64,000 nt of DNA from Acidobacteriota bacterium (GCA_021846945.1 JAJZVZ010000001.1:1-64000), one strand, 5' to 3'; counted from the stretch's first letter, positions 1 to 9,327 are shown. Numbers and translations: made by a program. Notes: generated by a model from the letters alone, not told the origin.

Positions 1-205
1 CGATCTGGTTGGGCGAGGTGAATCGGAAGGGCATGTGCTCGCGCACCTTGCCGGCGAAGTTCAGCTTTTCAAGAAAAGCCACAAACACGGCCGCGCCGCC
101 CAGCGGCGTCACCGCGCGAGAAGTCTCGCGCAAGAACAAGCGCTGACCCGAGAACAGCGCCCTGACCTCACGCGGGACTGGATTGTTCGCAGTCTTTGGT
201 GCCAT
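1..205 (-). CDS. Probable transposase, N-terminal part (cut by window edge)
   Basis: On the minus strand an ATG at 205 opens a frame without stop up to the left edge (68 codons). The peptide contains the segments VTPLGGAAVFVAFLEK and HMPFRFTSPNQI, which resemble from memory the start of IS1380/DDE-type transposases. The catalytic domain lies outside the window, so the family cannot be proved. The Shine-Dalgarno signal is weak (GAGG directly before ATG). Terminal inverted repeats could not be identified in the upstream 206-696 stretch. It could also be another unknown protein. Confidence 0.45.
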   Translation of the reverse strand, partial: MAPKTANNPVPREVRALFSGQRLFLRETSRAVTPLGGAAVFVAFLEKLNFAGKVREHMPFRFTSPNQI

Positions 206-696
206 CCTCTAGTTTTCTCAGGTCTTGCTCGAAACTGAAAACGGAACTTCGGGATTCGGGATTATACGAACGGCGAACGCTACCTGTCCCCAAAAGCTTG
301 CCGAATAGCCCATATCAACGGAGTCTTTGAGGGACCTCGGTTTGCTGACTCGAGGCGTGATAGGTCGTATGAACGGGCTTCTCGCAGAACGGCGTCCCGC
401 ACCCAGCCCGCCGTTCAGAATCCGGCAAGGGGCCGTACGACCGGCCACTCTTACCCTTGACGAGTTTTCGCCCGGTCCGGTAACGAGGCTGACGCAGAAG
501 GAAGAGTAGCGACAACCAACAGCCATCTCGAATCGACCACTTCGCCCTCCCCGCAGGTTGTCCTTCTGCGTAACGAAGGATCTGCGGTTGCCTTTCAGCA
601 ATCGATGCGGTCGAGCGCGCGACGATAGCCGGCGGGCTCATATTCGTACCAGTCACGGCTGAGGTCGCCCCCGGGCGGGTGGGAGGGTACGAGCCT
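206..696. other. Intergenic stretch without a supported gene
   Basis: About 490 bases lie between the putative transposase start and the end of glpD. Frames open on both strands here are arginine/serine-rich and overlap each other, have no recognisable motif and no good ribosome binding site. I see no RNA gene or clear terminator. If the left gene is a transposase, one end of its insertion sequence should fall here, but I could not define it. Confidence 0.6.
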
Positions 697-2259
697 TTAT
701 CCCACCCGATACTGCTCCGCCAGCGCGTTAAAGATCTTCACCTGCGCCGCGGCCCAGTGCTCATCGCGCCCCAATTCGGCGGCCAGCAGGTTCGCTACTG
801 GCTCGGCCATCACCATCGCCGCCTTCGCATTCAGGAAGAGCGCCCGCATGCGCCGCGCCAGCACATCTTCCACTGTCCGCGCCATCTCCTCGCGCACCGC
901 CCAAACCGCCTCAGCCGCGGTATAGGGCAGCGCCGGATGCAGTCGTGTGTCCAGAACCGGGTCGGCGGTCAGCCCGCGAATCGCCTCCGCATCCGTGCCG
1001 TAAACCTCCAGGCTGCCCAGCTCGGCCGCATTCTCCATATATCCATGGATGTGCAGATTCTTCGTTGCGCACGGCATATCCGGCAGCCGGCCCAGCGTGA
1101 TGGCATGGTCCACGCAGTCCTCGGCCATGTGCCGGTAGGTGGTCCACTTGCCACCGGTTATTGACACCAGACCCGATTTGTCTACATGAATTACATGGTC
1201 CCGCGACAGCGCCGAGGTTTTGCCTTCGCCTTTTACCAGCGGCCGCAGTCCCGCAAAGGTCGCCAGCACATCCTTGCGGCCGGGCGGCCGCGTCAGGTAG
1301 CGCCCCGCCGTCTCCAGGATGAATTCGACCTCCTCGGCCATCGGCCGCGGCTCCAGGCTGGGCCCTTCCACCGGCGTGTCGGTTGTTCCGGCCACCGCAT
1401 GTCCGTGCCACGGAATGACGAAGAGCACACGCCCGTCGCTGGTGCGCGGAACCATCAGCGCCGTGTCGCCTTTCAGGAATGTGCGGTCAAAAACCAGGTG
1501 AATTCCCTGACTAGTCACCATCAGCGGCTCTGCGTCCGGATCGTCCAGGCGCCGAACCTGATCCGTGAACACTCCCGTCGCATTCACCACCACCCTTGCC
1601 GGAAGCTTCAACTCCTCTCTGGTCTCTTCGTCGCGCGCGGTCACGCCGTTCACATACCCATCGGCATCGCGCAGAAAGCCGGTCGCCGGGCAATAGTTCA
1701 CCAGCGCCGCTCCGTGATCGGCCGCCGTCATGGCCAGGTGGATAAGCAGCCGCGCATCATCGAACTGCCCGTCGTAGTACACCACGCCGCCCAGCAACCC
1801 TTCCGGCTCCAGTCCCGGCAGTCGCTCCAGCGTCTCCTGCCGGTTCAGCAGCTTCGACGCGCCAAAGCCGTACTTGCCCGCCAGCAGGTCATAGAGCTTG
1901 AGCCCGATGCCGTAGAAAGGCGCTTCCCACCACGAGTAGTTCGGCACCACAAAGGCCAGGTCGTGCACCAGGTGCGGCGCGTTCTGCCGCAGCAGACCCC
2001 GCTCCTTCAGCGCCGACATCACCAGCGAGATATTCCCCTGCTCCAAATAGCGAACGCCGCCATGCACCAGCTTTGTGCTGCGGCTGCTGGTCCCTTTGCC
2101 GAAGTCATGGGCCTCTACCAGCGCCACGCTGAATCCGCGCGCCGCCGCATCCACGGCCACGCCCATTCCGGTAGCTCCTCCGCCGACGACCGCGATATCC
2201 CACGGAACCCCGGATGCAGCCCGTTCGCGCAACTGCTGCAACATCGCTTCCCTGCGCAT
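697..2259 (-). CDS. glpD: Aerobic glycerol-3-phosphate dehydrogenase
   Basis: A 520-aa FAD-dependent dehydrogenase that oxidises sn-glycerol-3-phosphate to dihydroxyacetone phosphate at the inner face of the cytoplasmic membrane and feeds electrons to quinone. The N-terminal dinucleotide fold (GGGATGMGVAVDAAARG, about residues 27-43), the GTSSRSTKLVHGGVRYLE block and the ITGGKWTTYR motif are typical of GlpD. The length fits the family (about 500-570). ATG at 2259 is preferred over an in-frame TTG one codon earlier, with a G-rich stretch upstream as ribosome binding site. It lies 88 bases downstream of glpK on the same strand, so the pair forms a glycerol catabolic unit. No glpF transporter gene is adjacent. 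Confidence 0.96.
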   Translation of the reverse strand: MRREAMLQQLRERAASGVPWDIAVVGGGATGMGVAVDAAARGFSVALVEAHDFGKGTSSRSTKLVHGGVRYLEQGNISLVMSALKERGLLRQNAPHLVHDLAFVVPNYSWWEAPFYGIGLKLYDLLAGKYGFGASKLLNRQETLERLPGLEPEGLLGGVVYYDGQFDDARLLIHLAMTAADHGAALVNYCPATGFLRDADGYVNGVTARDEETREELKLPARVVVNATGVFTDQVRRLDDPDAEPLMVTSQGIHLVFDRTFLKGDTALMVPRTSDGRVLFVIPWHGHAVAGTTDTPVEGPSLEPRPMAEEVEFILETAGRYLTRPPGRKDVLATFAGLRPLVKGEGKTSALSRDHVIHVDKSGLVSITGGKWTTYRHMAEDCVDHAITLGRLPDMPCATKNLHIHGYMENAAELGSLEVYGTDAEAIRGLTADPVLDTRLHPALPYTAAEAVWAVREEMARTVEDVLARRMRALFLNAKAAMVMAEPVANLLAAELGRDEHWAAAQVKIFNALAEQYRVG

Positions 2260-2347
2260 CAATCGCCCCCCGTTCCTTTCGATGAACCCTATGAACGAAC
2301 CTACATCATCAACTCAACTGACAACTGATAGCAGCCCCAAAAACCCT

Positions 2348-3835
2348 TCAAGCCGTCCACCCCTTGGCCCGCTCCACGGCCCGTTGCCAGAGTTGCCGCC
2401 GCTCCGTCCGTTCGTTCACGTCCATTCGCGGCTCAAACCGTTTGTCCCCCTGCCGCCGGGCGCGCAACTCTTCCGGTCCTGCCCAGAACCCTGTTGCCAG
2501 CCCCGCCAGGTAAGCCGCGCCCAGCGCCGTCGTCTCCGTCACCTGCGGCCGTACCACCGGAACACCCAGCACGTCTGCCTGGAACTGCATCAGTAAATCA
2601 TTCACCGCCGCGCCGCCATCCACGCGCAGCGCTTCAAGCGGCATTCCGGTCTCGCTATGTACAGCTTCCAGCACGTCCGCCACCTGGTAGGCGATGCTTT
2701 CCAGAGCCGCCCGCGCAATATGTCCCGGTCCAGTGTCGCGCCGGAGTCCGATCAGCATTCCCGCCGCGTGCGCGTCCCAATGTGGCGCTCCCAGCCCTAC
2801 AAACGCCGGCACAAACACCACGCCATTCGTATTCGGCACGCTTGCGGCAAGCGCCTCCACGTCTGGCGACGAGCCGATGAGCCGCAAATTATCGCGCAGC
2901 CACTGCACCACCGCCCCACCGATAAAGATGCTCCCTTCCAGCGCGTACTCGCGTCGCTTTTGCGCGCTCGCCGCAATCGTCGTAATCAGCCGGTGCTCGG
3001 AGCGCACAAACTCTGTCCCGATATTCTGCAGCAGAAAACATCCGGTCCCGTAAGTATTCTTGGTCTCGCCCGCCTGCCAGCATAACTGCCCGAAGAGTGC
3101 CGCCTGCTGGTCCCCGGCGATCCCGGCAATCGGAATGCCGCCCAAACCCAGCGTCGTGGTCACTTCGCCCACCCGCTCGCTCGACCACACCACCTCCGGA
3201 AGCATGCTCGCCGGCACGCCGAACAGGCGCAGCATTTCAGCGTCCCATTCTCCCTTAACAATGTTGTAGAGCAGCGTCCGCGATGCATTCGTAACGTCCG
3301 TCACATGCCTGCGCCCGCTCGTCAGGTGCCAGATCAGCCAGCTATCCACGGTCCCAAAGGCCAACTCGCCGCGCTCAGCCCGCGCCCGCGCTCCCGGCAC
3401 ATTGTCCAGAATCCATGCCACCTTGGTCGCCGAAAAATACGGGTCCAGCACAAGCCCAGTGCGGTTCGAGACATCGTCCCCCGCCCCACTTCTTTCCAAA
3501 TGTTCACAGAGCGGAGCCGTGCGCCGGTCCTGCCACACAATGGCCGGATGAATCGGCTTGCCCGTCGCCCGCTCCCATACAATCGCCGTCTCGCGCTGGT
3601 TGGTGATTCCGATCGCGGCCACGTCGCGCGGCCGCGCGCCCGCCTTGCCCAATGCTTCAACAGCGCAGGAAAGCTGGCTGGTGAGAATCTCCATCGGATC
3701 GTGCTCCACCCAGCCTGCCTGCGGGAAGAACTGCTCAAATTCATGCTGCGCTACGGCGGCAATCGTTCCCGCCTCATCAAACAAAATCGCCCGCGAACTG
3801 GTAGTTCCCTGATCCAGCGCCAGAACGTATCCCAT
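2348..3835 (-). CDS. glpK: Glycerol kinase
   Basis: A 495-aa FGGY-family kinase that phosphorylates glycerol to glycerol-3-phosphate with ATP; enzymes of this family also accept dihydroxyacetone. The N-terminal ATP-binding motif [16 protein letters not shown], the segment [29 protein letters not shown] and the C-terminal [17 protein letters not shown] are hallmarks of GlpK. The ATG at 3835 is chosen over an upstream in-frame start because the conserved domain begins at once and GGCGGAAAG precedes it at a suitable distance. glpD follows downstream. The dihydroxyacetone-accepting activity could matter for the cyclitol pathway proposed at 39250-46091, but the two loci are 35 kb apart. Confidence 0.97.
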   Translation of the reverse strand: MGYVLALDQGTTSSRAILFDEAGTIAAVAQHEFEQFFPQAGWVEHDPMEILTSQLSCAVEALGKAGARPRDVAAIGITNQRETAIVWERATGKPIHPAIVWQDRRTAPLCEHLERSGAGDDVSNRTGLVLDPYFSATKVAWILDNVPGARARAERGELAFGTVDSWLIWHLTSGRRHVTDVTNASRTLLYNIVKGEWDAEMLRLFGVPASMLPEVVWSSERVGEVTTTLGLGGIPIAGIAGDQQAALFGQLCWQAGETKNTYGTGCFLLQNIGTEFVRSEHRLITTIAASAQKRREYALEGSIFIGGAVVQWLRDNLRLIGSSPDVEALAASVPNTNGVVFVPAFVGLGAPHWDAHAAGMLIGLRRDTGPGHIARAALESIAYQVADVLEAVHSETGMPLEALRVDGGAAVNDLLMQFQADVLGVPVVRPQVTETTALGAAYLAGLATGFWAGPEELRARRQGDKRFEPRMDVNERTERRQLWQRAVERAKGWTA

Positions 3836-4092
3836 AGATGCTTTCCGCCTTTGGACACCAGTCAAACACGCGCGGCGGCGCAGGAGCAAGGTGCGTCCGT
3901 AAAAGCGCCATTCCTCGCCAAACCAGTGCGGGAAGCCATCGGCGACCAGCCCGGCCTGGGCCTCGGCCTCGAACCCAATCGCGAAGCCCTGCCGACATCA
4001 ACTGCAAGCGCCGATTGCCGCTTGTCGCTCTCGCTCCGGTGAAGAGTGCATCTGCGAGCCGGCAAGGTATTGCGGTGTGTCCAATTTAGGAT

Positions 4093-4953
4093 TCAGTGCC
4101 TTTCAGTTTCAGCAAGGAGCTTGCGGTGGCGATGCGCGACGTAGTGCCCCACCAGCCAGCCGGCGACGCTGCCGACCAGCACATCCGAGGGAAAGTGCTG
4201 CTGGCCCATCACGCGCGTAAGGCTTACGCCCGCAGCCGCGGAGTAAACCGCGAGCTGCGTCCAGGGGGAGGGATATTCGCCGGCAACGGTAGCGGCCGTG
4301 GCCCAGGCCACCACGCTGTGCGACGAAGGAAACGACGAATCCACTCCCGCGCTCGACTGGAAGAACCGTCCGCGCGCGCTGTCCACGGCGGGCCGCTCGC
4401 GCCAGAAGACCAGCTTCATGCCCTGCTCCACGGCCACGGCATCCACCATCGCCTCGCCGCCCAGGATGCCCGCCACGCGGGCGTGATTGTCCTGCTCAAA
4501 ATGGCCGTAACCGTAGATGGCGACCGGCAACGCGATGAAGCCTCCGATCACTGCGTTGGAAGCGTTGACGCTGGCATTGTTGAAGCTGGGGTCGCGCGAA
4601 ACCACCTGCGACATGGCGCGGTGGTCCGTGGCGATGGCGGCGCCGGTTGCCAGAGCGAACGGAACAAGCCACTTCAGATCGTGCGGCCGCAGGCGCAGAG
4701 GACTGGTCCAGATCACTTTCTGATCGTGCAGAATATCCCGCGGCGAGCCTAAAACGGTCACCTCATCGTGGCTTTGCGCTTGAGGCTGGGGCGCGTTCGG
4801 CAGGGAAGCGCTCGCAGGCTGGGCCGGCGCCACCTGTTCCGCCAGCATCCGGCAGGAAAGGCTAAGAGCAACCATCAGCACGCAGACAATCTGACCCCTG
4901 CGGCGGACACGGAATCGAGGCTTTGAAGAATAGAACGGCAGGCTCTTGGGCAT
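4093..4953 (-). CDS. PAP2-family membrane-associated phosphatase
   Basis: A 286-aa type 2 phosphatidic acid phosphatase family protein. All three parts of the catalytic signature are visible in the C-terminal half: KLVFWRERP (motif 1), SFPSSHSVVAWA (motif 2, PSSH in place of the usual PSGH) and SLTRVMGQQHFPSD (motif 3 with its His and Asp). The N-terminus has basic residues followed by a hydrophobic stretch, consistent with a signal peptide or anchor, so the active site probably faces the periplasm. Likely substrates are lipid phosphates such as undecaprenyl pyrophosphate or phosphatidic acid; the sequence does not decide. The gene stands alone between glpK and the gamma-carbonic anhydrase-like gene; its ribosome binding site is weak. 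Confidence 0.88.
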   Translation of the reverse strand: MPKSLPFYSSKPRFRVRRRGQIVCVLMVALSLSCRMLAEQVAPAQPASASLPNAPQPQAQSHDEVTVLGSPRDILHDQKVIWTSPLRLRPHDLKWLVPFALATGAAIATDHRAMSQVVSRDPSFNNASVNASNAVIGGFIALPVAIYGYGHFEQDNHARVAGILGGEAMVDAVAVEQGMKLVFWRERPAVDSARGRFFQSSAGVDSSFPSSHSVVAWATAATVAGEYPSPWTQLAVYSAAAGVSLTRVMGQQHFPSDVLVGSVAGWLVGHYVAHRHRKLLAETERH

Positions 4954-4988
4954 GGCAAGTTCAGCGATCGTGGCTACTTTCCATTTCG

Positions 4989-5504
4989 TTACTTGGTTTC
5001 GGCCAGGTAAATGTCAACGTAATCCAGGTAGTTCTGGGCATATTCGAGAATGAGCGCACGATCCTTGTCCCCAAGTTCCCGGCGAAGCTTGGCGGGAACG
5101 CCAGCCCAGAGCGTCCGGGGCGGCACGACGGTATGTTCGGGAACCACGGATCCTGCCGCGATAATACATCCTTCGCCGATGCGGCAGTCGTTCAGTACTC
5201 GCGCGCCCATGCCGATGACCACGGCATCTTCCACCAGGCAGCCGTGCACTGTGGCGTTGTGGCCGATCGTGACCCAGTCGCCCACAATGGCCGGGTAGAG
5301 GTTGCGTTGCCCGTGGAGCACTGCGCAATCCTGCACGTTGGAACAGGAGCCTACGCGGATCGAGTTGACGTCTCCCCGCAGCACGGCATTCATCCAGACC
5401 GAGGAGCGCTCGCCCAGCGTCACGTCGCCGATAATCTGCGCTGAAACATCAACATAACAACTGTCTGGGATCCTGGGCAGTTTTCCCTGATGGGCGCGGA
5501 TCAT
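4989..5504 (-). CDS. Gamma-carbonic anhydrase family protein (left-handed beta helix)
   Basis: A 171-aa hexapeptide-repeat protein of the YrdA/CaiE/gamma-CA family. The segments SSVWMNAVLRGDVNSIRVG and NVQDCAVLHG, then TIGHNATVHGC and GMGARVLNDC, give the three His expected to bind a metal between subunits of a trimer. Actual carbonic anhydrase activity varies in this family and is not shown by sequence. The start at 5504 is preferred over one 20 codons upstream because a perfect AGGAGG lies at 5515-5520. The C-terminus (ELGDKDRALILEYAQNYLDY) is a family-typical helix. Cytoplasmic, apparently monocistronic. Confidence 0.9.
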   Translation of the reverse strand: MIRAHQGKLPRIPDSCYVDVSAQIIGDVTLGERSSVWMNAVLRGDVNSIRVGSCSNVQDCAVLHGQRNLYPAIVGDWVTIGHNATVHGCLVEDAVVIGMGARVLNDCRIGEGCIIAAGSVVPEHTVVPPRTLWAGVPAKLRRELGDKDRALILEYAQNYLDYVDIYLAETK

Positions 5505-5715
5505 AGATTTGGAACCTCCTGGGGCCGCAAATGCATCCCTCTGCGAGTGTAAAGGATGTGCCAAAACGGGAAGTTTGAATCAGCGATTCAACTTGGATGC
5601 AAAAAAAAGAAGAAGAGTTGCTACTGATTTTGCCTGAAAGATGTCAATGGTATACGCCACCTTGCTTTCTAGGGTATCCTTAAGATGCCCATTGGCAGGC
5701 TGGGAGGTGGGATTT

Positions 5716-5913
5716 TTGGCTGAAGTTCGTGTTCAAGAAGGTGAGCCGCTCGAGAATGCGCTACGCCGGTTCAAGCGGAAGGTTCAGCAGGAGGACATCA
5801 TCAAGGAAGTGAAGCGTCACTCCTACTACCTGAAGCCAGGCGAGAAGCGCCGGGTGAAGGCAGCCTTGGCGCGCAAGCGGAATCGCAAGAAGGCGCGTAA
5901 GGAGCAAGACTGA
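5716..5913 (+). CDS. rpsU: 30S ribosomal protein S21
   Basis: A 65-aa basic protein matching S21: AEVRVQEGEPLENALRRFKR at the N-terminus and a C-terminal tail rich in Lys/Arg (KRRVKAALARKRNRKKARK). It binds the small subunit near the Shine-Dalgarno/anti-Shine-Dalgarno helix. The start is a TTG at 5716 with GGGAGGTGG at 5702-5710; the in-frame ATG further upstream would add about 25 unrelated residues. A strong hairpin follows at 5953-5993. The gene stands alone, as is common for rpsU outside enterobacteria. Confidence 0.95.
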   Translation: MAEVRVQEGEPLENALRRFKRKVQQEDIIKEVKRHSYYLKPGEKRRVKAALARKRNRKKARKEQD

Positions 5914-6249
5914 TCAACGTATGCTGCAAGACCGAATCGTGACAGAAGCCGCCCGGGTTTCTTTCACCTGCTTTGAGCAGTGAAAGAAGCCGGAAAGACC
6001 TGAAAGTGCGGGGTGGCCTGTCGCGATTCTTTGTTGTTTGTTGTTGTTGCTGGAATGCCACGCGGGGTAGCGTGGTACCGTAAGACTACATTCACGATCA
6101 ATCGTGGATGTGTGATCGTTACCGCTGCACTTTTTTGCGGTCCGGGCCCTAGTTATCGAAAGGCATACGAAGACAGGGGTACGGGACCGGCAAGCTGATA
6201 AATGCCATGGCCGTTATCGACGTATGACCCTGCCTCGGGGAAACCGGTC
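5914..6249. other. Intergenic stretch after rpsU with two hairpins
   Basis: No gene is supported here. Besides the long hairpin at 5953-5993, there is a shorter inverted repeat, CCACGC/GCGTGG, near 6058-6075. A further A/T-poor stretch leads up to the zinc-ribbon gene. The promoter of the latter must lie here but no convincing -35/-10 pair was picked. Confidence 0.5.
5953..5993 (+). terminator. Hairpin downstream of rpsU, candidate terminator
   Basis: The arms TTCTTTCA (5959-5966) and TGAAAGAA (5981-5988) pair perfectly; the inner CTGC/GCAG adds four pairs after one bulged C, and outer CCGG-type pairs extend the stem. No U-run follows on either strand, so termination is likely but not proven; it may instead protect the rpsU mRNA 3' end. 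Confidence 0.5.
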
Positions 6250-6567
6250 ATGGAATTCACAGATCGAGTATTGAAGTGCATAGACTGCGGAGCCGACTTC
6301 GTGTTCACAGCTGGCGAGCAGTTGTTCTTTCACGATAAACAGTTCAAGAACGACCCGAAGCGTTGCAAGCAGTGTAAGGCGAAGCGCGCCAGCGGAGATC
6401 AGCGAGTCCGCCCTGAGACGCGGACCGTTTGTTCGGAATGCGGCGCGGAAACCACGGTTCCTTTCAAACCTACGCAGGGCAGGCCTGTATTGTGCCGGGC
6501 ATGCTTCCAGAAGCAGCAGGCCAAGCCCCCGATGGCGCAGGAACCTACTGGCACAGCGTCAAAATAG
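6250..6567 (+). CDS. Small zinc-ribbon protein (CxxC motifs)
   Basis: A 105-aa protein with four CxxC pairs: CIDCG near residue 10, CKQCK near 40, CSECG near 63 and CRAC near 82. These should form two zinc ribbons. The N-terminal half (DRVLKCIDCGADFVFTAGEQ, then FFHDKQFKNDPKRC) belongs to a family of uncharacterised zinc-ribbon proteins common in Acidobacteriota and other soil bacteria. The start at 6250 is chosen because the conserved MEFTDRVLKC begins there; an ATG 16 codons upstream is possible. The function is unknown; nucleic-acid or ribosome binding is a guess from the fold and the nearby rpsU. Confidence 0.8.
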   Translation: MEFTDRVLKCIDCGADFVFTAGEQLFFHDKQFKNDPKRCKQCKAKRASGDQRVRPETRTVCSECGAETTVPFKPTQGRPVLCRACFQKQQAKPPMAQEPTGTASK

Positions 6568-6722
6568 ACACAGCCTCGTTTCTTGAAGTTGGCGGATGAT
6601 TCCGCCACGCGGCGGCCAAAGGTTGAAGTGTGTCCAATCGCGCAGACTTGTGAAAGCGGACTTTGGCACATCTCTGCGGCGCGTAGTACGGGCATGCCGG
6701 GCGGAAGCTGCAGTGTGTGCGC

Positions 6723-8000
6723 TTACTGCTTTTTCTTCAGGGCGCGATGGCCGATGTCGCGGCGGAAGTAGATGCCGTTGTAATGGATTTCGGCCATTGC
6801 CTGGTAGGCGCGGGCCAGAGCCTCTTCCAGCGAGGAAGCGGCGGCGGTTACGCCCAGCACACGGCCACCGGCGGTGACAATCTGCCCGTTCGCCTCCGCG
6901 GAGCCAGCATGGAAGATCTGCACTCCCGGCACCTGAGCGGCGGCGGCAAGGCCGGTGATGGGGAAGCCCGTTTGGTAATTGCCAGGGTAGCCGGCGGAGC
7001 TGGCCACCACGCAGGCCGATGCGCCGGGCATCCAGCGCAGTTGCGTGTCAGAGAGTTTCCCGTCGATTGCGGCCTCGAGTGCCTCCACTAAGTCGCTTTC
7101 CAGGCGCAGCAAAATGGCCTGGGTCTCCGGATCACCAAAGCGTACGTTGAACTCGAGCACCTGCGGGCCGCGCGCGGTCATCATCAGGCCGCAATAGAGC
7201 ACGCCCTTGAAGGGAGTGCCCTCTTCCGCCATGCCGTGGACCGTCGGTTCGGCGATGTGGTGCAGAATCCACTCCGTCATGCCCGAATCGAGCAGACGGT
7301 CGGTGGAGTAAACTCCCATGCCGCCGGTGTTGGGGCCGGTGTCACCTTCACCCACCCGCTTATGGTCCTGCGCGGGAACGAGCGGCGCCACATGGGTGCC
7401 GTCGCTCAAGCAGAGAAAACTGATTTCGTCGCCCTGCAGGCACTCCTCGATGACGACTTGCTGCTCCGCCTGTCCCAGCAGAGCGCCCGAGAAGAGATCC
7501 CGAGCGGCTTCCATGGCCGTATGGCGCGAAGGGCAGATGATTACACCCTTGCCTGCGGCCAGCCCATCGGCTTTCACCACAATGGGCGGATGAAAGATGT
7601 CGACAGCCTTTTGCAACTCGGCGGCGCTGGAGCAGACGGCATAGTTGGCCGTCGGAATATTGTGCCGGCGCAGGAACTGTTTGGCAAAACCTTTGCTGGT
7701 CTCCAGCATGGCTGCGGCCCGCGTGGGCCCAAAGACGCGCAGCCCCCGCTCCTCGAGGGCATCCACAATGCCTAGTGAGAGCGGCAGTTCAGGACCCACC
7801 ACGGTGAGGTCAGGCCGCTCGGCCTCGGCCAGGCGGCTCATTGCCTCCAGGCTTTTCAGGTCCACAGGTACGCAGCGCGCAATTTGCGCGATTCCGCCGT
7901 TGCCTGGCGCGCAAACCACCTCCGTGACGCGCGTGCTTTGCTTTATCGCCCAGGCCAGCGCATGTTCTCGCCCCCCAGAACCCAGGATCAAAACCTTCAT
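6723..8000 (-). CDS. purD: Phosphoribosylamine-glycine ligase
   Basis: A 425-aa ATP-grasp enzyme that joins 5-phosphoribosylamine and glycine to GAR, the second step of purine synthesis. The N-terminal GSGGREHALAW, the ATP-grasp loop PIVVKADGLAAGKGVIIC (about residues 140-157) and the metal-binding EFNVRFGDPETQ (about 285-296) are diagnostic. The length is normal. No other pur genes are adjacent; the gene is divergent from the small membrane protein/miaA pair. Confidence 0.97.
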   Translation of the reverse strand: MKVLILGSGGREHALAWAIKQSTRVTEVVCAPGNGGIAQIARCVPVDLKSLEAMSRLAEAERPDLTVVGPELPLSLGIVDALEERGLRVFGPTRAAAMLETSKGFAKQFLRRHNIPTANYAVCSSAAELQKAVDIFHPPIVVKADGLAAGKGVIICPSRHTAMEAARDLFSGALLGQAEQQVVIEECLQGDEISFLCLSDGTHVAPLVPAQDHKRVGEGDTGPNTGGMGVYSTDRLLDSGMTEWILHHIAEPTVHGMAEEGTPFKGVLYCGLMMTARGPQVLEFNVRFGDPETQAILLRLESDLVEALEAAIDGKLSDTQLRWMPGASACVVASSAGYPGNYQTGFPITGLAAAAQVPGVQIFHAGSAEANGQIVTAGGRVLGVTAAASSLEEALARAYQAMAEIHYNGIYFRRDIGHRALKKKQ

Positions 8001-8170
8001 GGCGCCTTACCTTCCGCCCCGGCCTTACCAGGGCCCGAAAGGTTATGGTCTGCAATGCGGGGCAGGGAAGTCAAACCCGGAGGCAGGAATCGGTTTCCGC
8101 AGCCGCTCAACCTATACTGATGCGTGGTGAGGCAGGCAAAGCTGCATCCGGGAATATTGCAGAGATAGCC

Positions 8171-8359
8171 ATGGTGGAAACCCGCATCAAGCCCTATTCC
8201 GAAGAGGTCGCCGAGAAGGCGCGGCGCGGTGAGCAGCAGCGCCACTACCGCCGCAACCAGGTCTTCGGCCTGCTACTGATAGCGGTAGCCATCTGCATCT
8301 GGTGGCTCTTCCATACCAATCCCAGGTGGATCTTTCCGCCCGGCTGGTGGCGGCCATGA
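8171..8359 (+). CDS. Small single-span membrane protein, coupled to miaA
   Basis: A 62-aa protein: a charged N-terminal half (VETRIKPYSEEVAEKARRGE), one hydrophobic segment VFGLLLIAVAICIWWLF (about residues 32-49), and a short Trp/Pro-rich tail. The stop TGA overlaps the ATG of miaA (ATGA at 8356-8359), a layout typical of translational coupling. I do not recognise the family; the overlap and the clean membrane segment are the evidence for a real gene. An in-frame upstream ATG would add 42 residues without character. Confidence 0.65.
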   Translation: MVETRIKPYSEEVAEKARRGEQQRHYRRNQVFGLLLIAVAICIWWLFHTNPRWIFPPGWWRP

Positions 8360-9327
8360 GCCCGGAGCGGACTTTAGCCCCTGACGAGTTATCTTCCGAA
8401 AGCCGTCTGCCTCTCGCTGTCCTGCTCCTCGGTCCCACGGGCAGCGGCAAGACCGCGCTTTCGCTCGCGCTGGGTGAGCGCTTCGGCGGCGAGATCGTCA
8501 GTTGCGACTCCGTTGCCGTCTATCGTGGCATGGACCTGGGCACAGCCAAGCCTGCCGCCGAAGCGCGGACGCGGCTGCCGCATCACCTGATCGACGTGGT
8601 TGAGCCGGATCACCCCTTCACCGCGGGCGAGTACAGCCGCCGGGCACGGGAGGCACTCAAGGAAATTATCGGGCGCGGCCGCCTACCGATCGTAACCGGC
8701 GGAACCGGCCTCTACCTGCGCGCGCTGACCGAGGGGCTCTTTGCCGGGCCACCGCGCCAGGAGGATCTTCGCGAGCGGCTGCGCTTGAGCGCGCAGAAGC
8801 GCGGCAGCGCCTGGCTGCACCGTCTGCTTATGCGGCTCGATCCCGCCTCGGCCGCGCGCATCCACGCCAACGACACGCCCAAACTCATTCGCGCCATTGA
8901 GGTTTGCCTGGCAGCCCGCATGCCCATGTCGGAGGTGCTGAGCCGCGACCCCCTCACCGGCTTCCGCCTGCTTCGTATCGGCCTGAACCCGCCCCGCAAA
9001 GAACTTTATGAGCGGCTCAACCGCCGCTGTGCCGAAATGTTCGCCGCCGGCCTCGTCGAGGAGACGCGCGTGTTGCTGGCGCGTTACGGGCCGGTCAAGG
9101 CACTGGACTCACTTGGCTACAAGCAGGCGCGCGCACTGCTCGCAGGTGAGATGAGCGAGCCTCAAGCCATCGCCGCCGCGCAGCAGGGCCATCGCAACTA
9201 CGCCAAGCGCCAGTTAACGTGGTTCCGGCGCGAGCCGGACGTGCATTGGATTGCCGCCTTCGGCGACGAGCTGGAAGCGGTCTCCTCGGCGGTCAAACTG
9301 GTACAGGGTGCGATACTCTGCCGTTAA
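8356..9327 (+). CDS. miaA: tRNA dimethylallyltransferase
   Basis: A 323-aa enzyme that adds a dimethylallyl group to N6 of A37 in tRNAs reading UNN codons. The P-loop LLGPTGSGKTALSLAL, the DSVAVYRGMDLGTAKP motif, HHLIDVVEP, IVTGGTGLYLRAL and the C-terminal RNYAKRQLTWFRRE are family signatures. In most MiaA proteins the second motif reads DSxQVY; here an Ala replaces the Gln. The start at 8356 overlaps the upstream gene by four bases. No hfq gene follows. Confidence 0.95.
   Translation: MSPERTLAPDELSSESRLPLAVLLLGPTGSGKTALSLALGERFGGEIVSCDSVAVYRGMDLGTAKPAAEARTRLPHHLIDVVEPDHPFTAGEYSRRAREALKEIIGRGRLPIVTGGTGLYLRALTEGLFAGPPRQEDLRERLRLSAQKRGSAWLHRLLMRLDPASAARIHANDTPKLIRAIEVCLAARMPMSEVLSRDPLTGFRLLRIGLNPPRKELYERLNRRCAEMFAAGLVEETRVLLARYGPVKALDSLGYKQARALLAGEMSEPQAIAAAQQGHRNYAKRQLTWFRREPDVHWIAAFGDELEAVSSAVKLVQGAILCR

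Noticed and set aside
218-656. Two overlapping minus-strand frames of 113-127 codons between the left-edge gene and glpD
   Set aside because: Arg/Ser-rich, mutually overlapping, no motif, no good start signal.
1186-2328. Long plus-strand frame of 380 codons opposite glpD
   Set aside because: Antisense frame in GC-rich coding DNA; rich in His/Arg/Gln with no domain, while glpD on the other strand is certain.
6583-6877. Plus-strand frames between the zinc-ribbon gene and purD
   Set aside because: They extend into antisense of purD, without motifs or start signals.
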